In this document: piece by piece, positions 54,673 through 62,507 of the stretch
How the letters are laid out: every line of letters begins with the position of its first letter
Numbering within the stretch: position 1 is the first letter of the stretch
From: Fen-1258 sp041658245
Lineage (GTDB): Bacteria > Bacteroidota > Ignavibacteria > Ignavibacteriales > Melioribacteraceae
DNA length: 64,000 nucleotides
Assembly: GCA_041658245.1 (NCBI GenBank)
Contig: JBBAAM010000011.1
Coordinates: 11,093 to 75,092, forward strand
Direction: 5' to 3'
Program-made: the position numbers and the translations under genes
The notes under the pieces: generated by a model
Databases searched by the model: none
The model's input: only the letters and a program-made list of their open reading frames with translations
What the model was told of the DNA's origin: nothing

Positions 54673-54860
54673 AGTTTTTTCTCCTTATAGTAGTAAGCAG
54701 ATCAAAAATTCAATTTGACAATAGAAAATTAATTGTTGTTATAACTAAAAGTGTGACAAAAAAATAGCTAAATCTTTTATGCATTATCTTCACTTTTAAT
54801 CTGTTATTAATAACTTGTTAGTATAAACTTTAGTCATATCAAATTCTCATTTTTTACACT

Positions 54861-54879
54861 GCTACTTATAGTATGTAGC
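54861..54879 (+). promoter_or_regulatory. C-box-like palindrome ahead of the controller gene
   Basis: GCTAC (54861-54865) and GTAGC (54875-54879) are inverted repeats around ACTTATAGT, which resembles the GACT-TAT-AGTC operator half bound by restriction-modification C proteins. It lies 33 bases before the controller start. A TATACAAT box at 54903-54910 almost touches the ATG, and no Shine-Dalgarno is seen, which would suit a leaderless transcript. Confidence 0.55.
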
Positions 54880-54912
54880 CAAATCTAATAAAGAAATCTA
54901 TATATACAATGT

Positions 54913-55128
54913 ATGAAAGAAGAAGTATTGAAAAAATTTGCGGATAGAGTGAGAGAATTAAGAATTAAAAAAAATATCTCTCAGGAAAAGCTAGGCGAAC
55001 TCTCTAATTTGCATCGAACTTATATTGGTATGATTGAGCGAGCGGAGAAAAATATTTCCTTAAAAAACATACAAAAGATTGCAAAAGCGCTGAATGTCCG
55101 ACTCGAAGATTTATTTAAGGGTTTATAA
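54913..55128 (+). CDS. XRE-family controller (C-protein-like) regulator
   Basis: A 71-residue helix-turn-helix protein: ISQEKLGELSNLHRTYIGMIERAEKNISLKNIQKIAKAL is the complete HTH_XRE pattern. Size and place directly before the nuclease-like gene (one-base overlap, TAATGG) match C proteins that delay restriction until DNA has been methylated. It probably binds the palindrome at 54861-54879. Confidence 0.88.
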   Translation: MKEEVLKKFADRVRELRIKKNISQEKLGELSNLHRTYIGMIERAEKNISLKNIQKIAKALNVRLEDLFKGL

Positions 55129-56147
55129 TGGCACGTATACAAGAATTGCTTTCTGGTAGAGATGAGAGATTAGATTATTATCAATTAATCGCAAAATACC
55201 CATGGATTATTGAGAGGAATCAAAGATGTATTCTTAGCCCCGATAGCGATGGATTACTTTGTGGATTATTCATGGCTCAATATTTTGACTGGGAGGTAGA
55301 TGGCTTTTATGATGGGAAAGTAATGTTACTAAAGCGTGGAATAAATGTCAGTGATTGTGTGTTTCTAGATATGGAAATTTACCGTGAGAATATTCGTAGC
55401 ATTGGGCATCATATGATCAATTATAATAAAAGAATGAATTTAATTAATTGGGGAAAATATAATCAGTGTATCCAACCAAACATTTTAAGGAATTATGACG
55501 GTATACATGATTTCAGATTGAAATACCTGCTTGCAACAATACATCTATTGATTAGTATTGTTAGTAATAAGATAAGAATAGAATTAACAGAAGACTCTGT
55601 TGCCACACTCTTTTTCACCGACGGAACATTTAATGTATTGTTTAGCTATCCCGAAAATGTTTTAAATTGGATGACATTTTTAAGAATAATCGAAGAAGAA
55701 AATCCGTTGTATAAAATATTTTGTGCAAATGATTATACCCCTTATAAGTTAATGCTTGAGATGGATAAGTTTTTTAGAAGAAGGGATGAAATTTCAGTAA
55801 GTAGAGAAAGAGGGGATCGGTTAAGAATTTCTAATACTGATGGTTCGCCCACAAATTGTATCCTTAATACTGATGGAACATATCTTTTGAATGAAGATGC
55901 TGTCAATAGGATTAAAAAATTTATTACAATTTTAGAAGAATTTACTACATGGAAATACGATGATACACAATGGACTTGGGATAAGTTTGATATGCACAAA
56001 TTCAGCAAGAGGGATTTTACCGGACAAGGTAAGAGATTAAATGGAACAACATTCCGTGAAATGATAGAATCTAATCCTCTTAGTTGGGCGATGACGAGCG
56101 GAGATAATATCGAATATACATTAGAAGATCCAGATAAGTTAAATTAA
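55128..56147 (+). CDS. Putative nuclease of locus 2, DHH-phosphoesterase-like motifs
   Basis: A 339-residue protein in the position of a restriction endonuclease: directly after the controller, convergent with and overlapping a methylase by nine bases. I do not recognise an established restriction family. Visible motifs: SPDSDG (D39, D41), VFLDME (D81), SIGHH (H94, H95) and FFTDGTF (D165), which in order and kind resemble motifs I-IV of DHH phosphoesterases (DxDG, D, DHH, D). PD (38-39) with DGK (62-64) could instead be a PD-(D/E)XK site. There is no DHHA1 domain. No signal peptide or membrane helix. Role inferred from position only. Confidence 0.55.
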   Translation: MARIQELLSGRDERLDYYQLIAKYPWIIERNQRCILSPDSDGLLCGLFMAQYFDWEVDGFYDGKVMLLKRGINVSDCVFLDMEIYRENIRSIGHHMINYNKRMNLINWGKYNQCIQPNILRNYDGIHDFRLKYLLATIHLLISIVSNKIRIELTEDSVATLFFTDGTFNVLFSYPENVLNWMTFLRIIEEENPLYKIFCANDYTPYKLMLEMDKFFRRRDEISVSRERGDRLRISNTDGSPTNCILNTDGTYLLNEDAVNRIKKFITILEEFTTWKYDDTQWTWDKFDMHKFSKRDFTGQGKRLNGTTFREMIESNPLSWAMTSGDNIEYTLEDPDKLN

Positions 56148-57125
56148 CTTTGGTTCAATTGTAGAGAGTCGTTCATTAGCAACTGAACAATACTCTTCTG
56201 AAATATCAAATCCAATGAAGTGTCTATTCAATTTTTTAGCAATATAAGCTGTTGTCCCACTCCCGATAAACGGGTCTAATACAATTCCACCTTCCGGACA
56301 AAAAGTTGGAATAAAATCTAACGGAATTTTATCGGGGAAATATGCCGGATGTTTACGTTTTATAGGATTCTTGTCTCCAGCCATCAAGTAATTCCAAATA
56401 GTTCCGTTATCACTTAACCTATCAATCGAATCAACTAAATTATTTTTTAATTTGTTTAGCATTTGGAACAATTCTTTTTTCTCGACAACATTTCCATTGT
56501 TATTGGTTTGAAAATCATCAATTATTTTGAGTGTTTCAATTAATCTATTTTCCAAATTTGGTTCATGCTGATTCTCATCATAATACCAAATAGTTCCGCG
56601 ACACTTTAAAGCGTTAATAGCTTTTCTCACGCTTTCTTGAGTTGTTCCATCGGTTTTTCGGCTGGCAAATCCAGACATAATTTTGCCACCATGTTTTGAT
56701 GGAATTTTTAAGTGCTCTTTATTAAAAAAAAATGGTTTTTCGCCCTTTAAGAAAATCGGAATGTATTCATGATCTATTCTAAATCTATTCTTCCACCAAG
56801 CTCCTTCGGTTCCATTCTTGCGGTAAATAATTGTTTCGAATAGCTTAAACCCAATGTTATCACACCAATCTATTATTGTCTTAAATGATGTTAATGATTT
56901 ACCAAAATTTTTAGTCTGGTCCTGGATCACCATAACAGTAACACCGCCATCTTTTAGCACACGTTTTATTTGCTCACCTGCCGCGTGAAGATCATAAGTA
57001 AAACCATTATACTTTCTAACCGCATCATAGGGTGGTGAGGTTAAAACCATGTCTATGCTGTTATCAGGTATTCTTTTCATACCCTCTACGCAGTCAATAG
57101 TCACTATTTCGTCTAAAAATTTCAT
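56139..57125 (-). CDS. DNA methyltransferase of locus 2
   Basis: A 328-residue class beta methylase: catalytic TSPPY at residues 29-33, SAM motif DPFIGSGTT at 284-292, and a Lys/His-rich target domain between them. SPPY suggests N4-cytosine, but adenine is possible. It is convergent with the putative nuclease gene and overlaps its end by nine bases. With the controller gene it forms an R-M-like locus that has its own AT-rich, CCGG-poor base usage. Upstream 57126-57260 contains nothing evident. Confidence 0.9.
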   Translation of the reverse strand: MKFLDEIVTIDCVEGMKRIPDNSIDMVLTSPPYDAVRKYNGFTYDLHAAGEQIKRVLKDGGVTVMVIQDQTKNFGKSLTSFKTIIDWCDNIGFKLFETIIYRKNGTEGAWWKNRFRIDHEYIPIFLKGEKPFFFNKEHLKIPSKHGGKIMSGFASRKTDGTTQESVRKAINALKCRGTIWYYDENQHEPNLENRLIETLKIIDDFQTNNNGNVVEKKELFQMLNKLKNNLVDSIDRLSDNGTIWNYLMAGDKNPIKRKHPAYFPDKIPLDFIPTFCPEGGIVLDPFIGSGTTAYIAKKLNRHFIGFDISEEYCSVANERLSTIEPKLI

Positions 57126-57260
57126 GATCTGTTTTATTGATTGGTTGTAAGATATAAAGAAAGCGGAATCAAAACAATTGTGGCGACGTACTGAGTTATT
57201 TTCTTACGAAAAATGCTTTTTATTATAATTTTGTTTCATATATGAATATAGATTTCAAAA

Positions 57261-57689
57261 TTACCTCGCATATATATAATTTTGAAGGACTTCAATAGTT
57301 TCTTTATGATCTTTTATATCAACTTCCAGAAGATCTTTAATAGATAAAATACCGATCAGCTTTTCTTTATCAACAATTAAAATGTGACGCGTGCCTTTGT
57401 CTTTCATCTTCTTTAAGCATTGTTCGTGAGATTCGTTGATATCTGCAACCAAAAGATCTTTGGTCATTACTTCATCCACACTTGTTTGTTTCAGATCCAA
57501 TCCTTTTGCAATAACGCGACGCACCAAATCTCTTTCGGAAAAAACTCCTAATAATTTTCCATCCTCTGCCACTACCGGTGAAAGTCCGATATTATGCTTT
57601 GCCATAAAGCAAGTTACATCGTAAATATTAGTGCCTGTTTTAACTGTTAATATATCTTTCGAACCTAGTATATCTTTCAATGATTTCAT
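57261..57689 (-). CDS. CBS-domain protein
   Basis: A 142-residue protein with two CBS motifs (about 8-65 and 74-130): HNIGLSPVVAEDGKLLGVFSERDL and GTRHILIVDKEKLIGILSIKDLL. Free CBS pairs bind adenosyl ligands and regulate partners. GGAGG precedes the ATG. Confidence 0.9.
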   Translation of the reverse strand: MKSLKDILGSKDILTVKTGTNIYDVTCFMAKHNIGLSPVVAEDGKLLGVFSERDLVRRVIAKGLDLKQTSVDEVMTKDLLVADINESHEQCLKKMKDKGTRHILIVDKEKLIGILSIKDLLEVDIKDHKETIEVLQNYIYAR

Positions 57690-57790
57690 TTATTCCTCCA
57701 TTAAAAACTTTGGTAGTCTTTCGGGAGTATCTTACGATTTCAAAAGATTTATTGCAAGTAAAAAATGAAATAAATAAAAAAATAAATAAA

Positions 57791-57892
57791 AAGAGGCAGT
57801 ATCAAAAGTGCCAAAATTGAAAGAGTTGGAATTAATCCCATTTTAAAATCGCAACTTTTCATCGGTAAATTTTACTTTTGATACAGCCCCTT
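57791..57892. repeat. Dispersed palindromic element, family A copy 3
   Basis: Left end AGAGGCAGTATCAAAAGT and right end ACTTTTGATACAGCCCCT are inverted. The ends match copies 1 and 2, but the interior is unrelated to theirs. It is directly after the pruA stop (minus strand). Confidence 0.8.
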
Positions 57893-57901
57893 AGAATAGA
57901 A

Positions 57902-59539
57902 TTATTTTTCCGACATGAACGGATAGCGGTAATCATGAGGCGGAATAAAATTTTCTTTAATAGTACGCGCAGAAACCCAGCGTAGAAGATTTAGATAACT
58001 TCCGGCTTTATCATTAGTTCCACTTGCACGTGCACCACCAAACGGTTGCTGACCGACTACAGCACCGGTTGGTTTATCATTGATATAAAAATTACCGGCT
58101 GCGTTTAACAAAATTTTATTTGCAGTTTCTATTGCGTACCTGTCTTGTGCGAAGATAGCTCCGGTTAGTGAATAAGGAGAAGTTTGATCGCATATGTGAA
58201 GAGTCTCTTCGTATTTGCTGTCATCGTAAACGTAAAGTGTTAGAACGGGACCAAAAATTTCTTCTTCCATTGATTTGAATTTCGGATTTGTTGTTTCGAT
58301 AACCGTCGGTTCTATGAAATAACCTTTTGAGCTGTCGTAATTTCCACCGGAGATAATTTTAGCTTCATTCGATTTCTTTGCGTAGTCTATGTACCCTGTA
58401 ATTGTATCGAATGCACCCTTATCAATTACAGCATTCATAAAATTAGAGAAATCGCGCGGATCGCCCATCTTAACAGTTTTTAATTCGCTGACAATAAAAT
58501 CTTTTAATTCAGGCCAGATTGATTTCGGAATATATGCGCGTGAAGCTGCAGAACATTTTTGTCCTTGATATTCAAATGCACCGCGAATCATTGCAACGCC
58601 GAGAGCTTTTACATCTGCACTTGAATGAGCAAAGATAAAATCTTTTCCGCCTGTCTCACCAACAATTCTAGGATAAGATTTATACTTAGGTAAATTGTTC
58701 GATGCTGTTTTCCACATACCTTGAAATACGGAAGTGCTTCCTGTAAAATGAATTCCCGCAAAATGTTCTGAGTCCATTACGGGATTTCCAACCTTAGAAC
58801 CTGAACCGGGAACAAAATTGATAACGCCTTCAGGTAATCCAGCGGCTTCAAATAATTTCATTAACCAGTAAGCAGAATAAACCGCGCTTGAAGCCGGTTT
58901 TAATAATGCAACATTCCCCATCAATGCAGGAGCTGTTGGTAAGTTTCCGCAGATTGATGTAAAATTGAAAGGCGCTACGGCAAAAATAAATCCTTCAAGC
59001 GGACGGTATTCCATTCTATTCCACATTCCGATAGGAGAATGAAGCGGCTGTTCTTGGTAAATCTTCATTGCGTAATAAGCATTGAAGCGAAAGAAATCAA
59101 CCAGTTCTGCAGCAGCATCAATTTCAGCTTGAAATGGATTTTTGCTTTGTCCTAACATTGTTGCAGCGTTGATAATATATCTCCACTCAGTTTGACTTAA
59201 TAGATCAGCAGCTTTGAGAAAAACGGAAACTCTATCTTGCCAATCCATACGAGACCAATTTTTGTGTGCTAGCATTGAAGCATCAACAGCCATCTTAACT
59301 TCTTTCTCAGTTACCTTATGATATTTACCGAGAATATGTTTATGATCGTGGGGCATTACACAGTTGTCGGTATCGCCGGTTCTAATTTCTTTTCCGCCGA
59401 TTATAATTGGAATGTCAATAGTCTGTTTTGCCATTTCATCAAGCTTTGCTTTCAGTGCAGCTTTTTCAGGTGATCCGGGTACGTAATTTTTTACAGGTTC
59501 GTTTGGTGGAAGTTGAACATTAAATATTGCATTTGCCAT
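57902..59539 (-). CDS. pruA: L-glutamate gamma-semialdehyde (P5C) dehydrogenase
   Basis: A 545-residue aldehyde dehydrogenase of the P5CDH group. Catalytic Cys in YQGQKCSAASRAY, Glu in VGETGGKDF, and the NAD-binding GSTSVFQGMWK; the C-terminus NDKPTGAVVGQQPFGGARASGTNDKAG is the PutA/ALDH4 signature. It oxidises P5C/glutamate semialdehyde to glutamate, and 4-hydroxy analogues in hydroxyproline users. The open frame begins seven codons earlier, but ATG 59539 with AAGG upstream fits better. Its partners PRODH and a HOGA-like aldolase follow upstream on the same strand. Confidence 0.94.
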   Translation of the reverse strand: MANAIFNVQLPPNEPVKNYVPGSPEKAALKAKLDEMAKQTIDIPIIIGGKEIRTGDTDNCVMPHDHKHILGKYHKVTEKEVKMAVDASMLAHKNWSRMDWQDRVSVFLKAADLLSQTEWRYIINAATMLGQSKNPFQAEIDAAAELVDFFRFNAYYAMKIYQEQPLHSPIGMWNRMEYRPLEGFIFAVAPFNFTSICGNLPTAPALMGNVALLKPASSAVYSAYWLMKLFEAAGLPEGVINFVPGSGSKVGNPVMDSEHFAGIHFTGSTSVFQGMWKTASNNLPKYKSYPRIVGETGGKDFIFAHSSADVKALGVAMIRGAFEYQGQKCSAASRAYIPKSIWPELKDFIVSELKTVKMGDPRDFSNFMNAVIDKGAFDTITGYIDYAKKSNEAKIISGGNYDSSKGYFIEPTVIETTNPKFKSMEEEIFGPVLTLYVYDDSKYEETLHICDQTSPYSLTGAIFAQDRYAIETANKILLNAAGNFYINDKPTGAVVGQQPFGGARASGTNDKAGSYLNLLRWVSARTIKENFIPPHDYRYPFMSEK

Positions 59540-59632
59540 GTTTATACCTTTTTGTTTCAAGAGGAAATAATTGATAGACGAAAATTAGGAAAAATATTTC
59601 ATGTCCTACCAAAATTTTGTGGAATTTTATTT

Positions 59633-60307
59633 TCAGTTCTTTGAATAAGGAGAAATAAAGTTTAGAACAAGCTCATAAGTTGCCTCTACTTCTTTTGATG
59701 CAAGTTCTAAGCTAAAGTTCATAAATAGAAAATAATTCTGCGATAGTTGCACCACATAATAAGGTCCTGCTTTAGATTTCTCCTTTGTCATTGCCTCATA
59801 GTCTTCGCTTACGGCAGTTGCATAAAACTTAATAACTCTCATACCATACCTTGAGCGGAAATCTTTTACAAATACCGGGTCAGCTAAATAACTGCCGGAG
59901 CCACACCCATCGGCTAAAATAAAACTTTTCGCCACAAACCAAATTAGACTTATAAATTCGTCATCTTTCTTAATCGGTTTTTCAGCAGCATCCTTCAAAT
60001 TTTTCATCCATTCGTTAACGCTGAATATCTTGAAAGAATACTCAAACTTTGATTTATCTTCTAACCAAAAATCTTCATCAGTTCCGATTGCTTCATAAAG
60101 TTTAAAATTAGATTGCGCTGTATTTGACTTCAGCTTGTATATTTTCTCGCCGCCGGACAATTTCAGATTTGAAGGATAGTTCAACTGAAATTTGTAAACT
60201 TTATTAATATAAGTTTTTGAATCTGATTGGACATCTTGCGTAAAATATTCGATAGAAGAAAAAAACAAGAGAATTAAAACAAATACAATGAATGTTTTTG
60301 TTTTCAT
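59633..60307 (-). CDS. Exported protein of unknown function
   Basis: A 224-residue protein with a signal peptide (hydrophobic 6-17, then EYFTQD). YKFQLNYPSNLKL looks like the first strand of a PsbP- or DUF-type lipid or chaperone-like domain, but I cannot name it. It sits between pruA and the aminotransferase remnant in the proline cluster. GAGG is close to the ATG. Confidence 0.55.
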   Translation of the reverse strand: MKTKTFIVFVLILLFFSSIEYFTQDVQSDSKTYINKVYKFQLNYPSNLKLSGGEKIYKLKSNTAQSNFKLYEAIGTDEDFWLEDKSKFEYSFKIFSVNEWMKNLKDAAEKPIKKDDEFISLIWFVAKSFILADGCGSGSYLADPVFVKDFRSRYGMRVIKFYATAVSEDYEAMTKEKSKAGPYYVVQLSQNYFLFMNFSLELASKEVEATYELVLNFISPYSKN

Positions 60308-60317
60308 ATTAACCTCA

Positions 60318-60470
60318 TTATAGATTACTAAGTACGTCCTTCAATGAATTGATGCAATACTCAATCATCTTTTCATTTGAATTGTAACCCATTAATCCAA
60401 TCCGCCAAATTTTTCCGGCAAATTCGGCACCAATCTCCAAATTGTGTTTGTTCAACAAATCGGTTCCTAC
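60318..60470 (-). pseudogene. C-terminal fragment of alanine-glyoxylate aminotransferase-like gene
   Basis: Between the HOGA-like stop and the exported-protein gene the minus strand reads 50 codons ending LSNL and a stop, beginning GTDLLNKHNLEIGAEF and continuing AGKIWRIGLMGYNSNE. This is the C-terminus of class V aminotransferases of the AGXT/PucG group. No start, no ribosome site and none of the PLP-binding core remains, so it is a truncated relic. Confidence 0.8.
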
Positions 60471-60471
60471 A

Positions 60472-61356
60472 TTAAATTAGTTTAGCATTAACTAAAATTT
60501 GTTTAATAATTTGTTTATCGGATTCACTCAATGCAGAAAGAGGCGCACGAGGTTCACCGCCAAAATAACCGAGCATATCCATTGCAGTTTTTAATCCGGC
60601 TACACCATACTTAGCGGTAATAACTTTGTTCACAGGCAGCATTTTTTTTTGCAGTTCAAGTGCTTCAGTATGCTTTCCTTCTTCAACAAATTTTTGAATC
60701 TGCACACACTCATCAGGTGCAATATTAGCAAGAGCAAGTATTCCGCCAACTGCTCCGGCTGCTAAACCCGGATACAATACGGAAGCTGTTCCAATTATTA
60801 CTGCAAAATCTTTAGGTGTCTGATCAATCATTTCTAGGATTTGTCTAACATTTTCAGAACTGTTTTTTATCCCCACAATATTTTTATGCTCGGCAAGTTT
60901 TGCTACCGTCTCAGCTTCAATATCAACTCCGGTAAACTTTGGTACATTGTAAATTATAACCGGAATTTTTGTTTTATCAGCTACAGCAGAAAAATATTTT
61001 ATATAAGCTGCGGGCTTCATTTCCGATTTATAGAATGATGGTGTTAGAATCAGAACATAGTCAGCACCGTTCTCAGCAGCTTCATTCGATAATGAAATTG
61101 TCTCTCTAATAGAATCTGAACCGGTACCGGCAATCAGTAATTTATCATCGGAAATATTTTTCTTCACTTCTTCAACGAGTTTTAACTTTTCATTTCTTGT
61201 GAGGAGAACTGATTCACCGTTTGAACCCATAACTACAAATCCGCTTAATCCGGTTTTGTTCCACTTGGAAAAATTTTGTGCAAGTTTATCGTATGCAACC
61301 TCATCGTTGATAAACGGAGTTGCAATTGGAGGCATTATGCCTTTCAACTGGTTCAT
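60472..61356 (-). CDS. 4-hydroxy-2-oxoglutarate aldolase-like DapA family protein
   Basis: A 294-residue DHDPS-family aldolase. GSNGES, Tyr in IIYNVPKFTG, Schiff-base Lys in VGIKNSS, then ALANIAP. The C-terminal KYGVAGLKTAMDMLGYFGG ... RAPL matches the HOGA1 type rather than DapA. With PRODH and P5CDH next door it probably splits 4-hydroxy-2-oxoglutarate into pyruvate and glyoxylate. DapA activity cannot be ruled out. Confidence 0.8.
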   Translation of the reverse strand: MNQLKGIMPPIATPFINDEVAYDKLAQNFSKWNKTGLSGFVVMGSNGESVLLTRNEKLKLVEEVKKNISDDKLLIAGTGSDSIRETISLSNEAAENGADYVLILTPSFYKSEMKPAAYIKYFSAVADKTKIPVIIYNVPKFTGVDIEAETVAKLAEHKNIVGIKNSSENVRQILEMIDQTPKDFAVIIGTASVLYPGLAAGAVGGILALANIAPDECVQIQKFVEEGKHTEALELQKKMLPVNKVITAKYGVAGLKTAMDMLGYFGGEPRAPLSALSESDKQIIKQILVNAKLI

Positions 61357-61432
61357 TTTTTATCCTTCTGTATTACTTAGGAACTCAGGGGCTATTCATT
61401 AAAGTGCCTGAGTGCCTTAGTTTCTTAGAAAA

Positions 61433-62365
61433 TTAATTTGAAAACATATTCTTCAAGACAAACCAAACATTGGATGGACGTTCAGCTAATCTTCTCATGT
61501 ACCACGGATACCAGAAGTCGCCGTAACTGATAAGCACTTTTAATTTATAGCCGAGTTTAACCAATTCGTTTTGAAAATTAGATTTTATTCCATACAACAT
61601 TTGAAATTCAATTTTGTTTTTGGGAAGACTAATATATTTCGATTCTTTAATTATTGCATAAATCAAATCTTCATCGTGAGTTCCAAAGGCAACACGAATA
61701 TTTTTTTCTTTTGCGGCAGTCATCATTTTTTTTGAAATCTCGAAAAAAGAATGATCAACATCCTTCTTTTTCGGAAATGCAACATTCTCCGATTCTTTAT
61801 AAGCTCCCTTCACTAATCTTATATGCGGCTGCAAACTCAGAAGATCATCCAAATCTTTCTCCGTACTGTATAAATAAGATTGTAGACACAAGCCAACATT
61901 ATCATACTCCCGTTTGATCTTCTTATAAAACTCAATTGTTTTCTGCGTATAAGAACTGCCTTCCATATCAATCCAGATTACATTGCCAAGTTTTTCTTTT
62001 ACTTTTTTAGTGACAGCTTTAAATCTTTCATACGTTTCATCAAAAGAGAGATCAAAACCAAGTTGGGTAAGCTTTATGGAAATTTCAATATCAAGATTTC
62101 GTTCTGCAATTTGATCTAATAATTTTAAATAATGATCACGTACAACTAATCCTTCGGAAAGGTCGGTAATGTTTTCGCCAAGTTTTGTAAAAATTGTTGG
62201 AATGGTTTCAGTCTGAAATATTTGTGCAGCATTTAAAGCGTCTTCTACTTTTTCTCCGGGCATGAATTTCTTCACAGCGTTTTTTACAAATCCGAAAGAG
62301 GGAATATTTTTACGCATCCATTTATTTTCCGAAGCCCAAAGAAGAACACTGCGCGATAAACTCAT
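61433..62365 (-). CDS. Proline dehydrogenase
   Basis: A 310-residue monofunctional PRODH with the flavin TIM barrel: ISIKLTQLG, WIDMEGSSYT, RLVKGAYKE, VAFGTHDED and the substrate-carboxylate motif RRLAERPSN at the C-terminus. It oxidises L-proline (or hydroxyproline) to P5C, handing electrons to quinone. Place with P5CDH and HOGA-like genes suggests a catabolic operon, first step. Length fits the Thermus/Deinococcus type rather than PutA. Confidence 0.94.
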   Translation of the reverse strand: MSLSRSVLLWASENKWMRKNIPSFGFVKNAVKKFMPGEKVEDALNAAQIFQTETIPTIFTKLGENITDLSEGLVVRDHYLKLLDQIAERNLDIEISIKLTQLGFDLSFDETYERFKAVTKKVKEKLGNVIWIDMEGSSYTQKTIEFYKKIKREYDNVGLCLQSYLYSTEKDLDDLLSLQPHIRLVKGAYKESENVAFPKKKDVDHSFFEISKKMMTAAKEKNIRVAFGTHDEDLIYAIIKESKYISLPKNKIEFQMLYGIKSNFQNELVKLGYKLKVLISYGDFWYPWYMRRLAERPSNVWFVLKNMFSN

Positions 62366-62507
62366 GGAAGAATCCTTTCTTTTTTATAAAGTTAATCATT
62401 TTTGAATCTGTTTAGGAGAGCTATCATAAAATAAATTCATTCTCGTTGAGGAAATGTTGTTTTATTTATATAGTAATATCCAGATAGATTTAATTCTAAT
62501 AATAATT

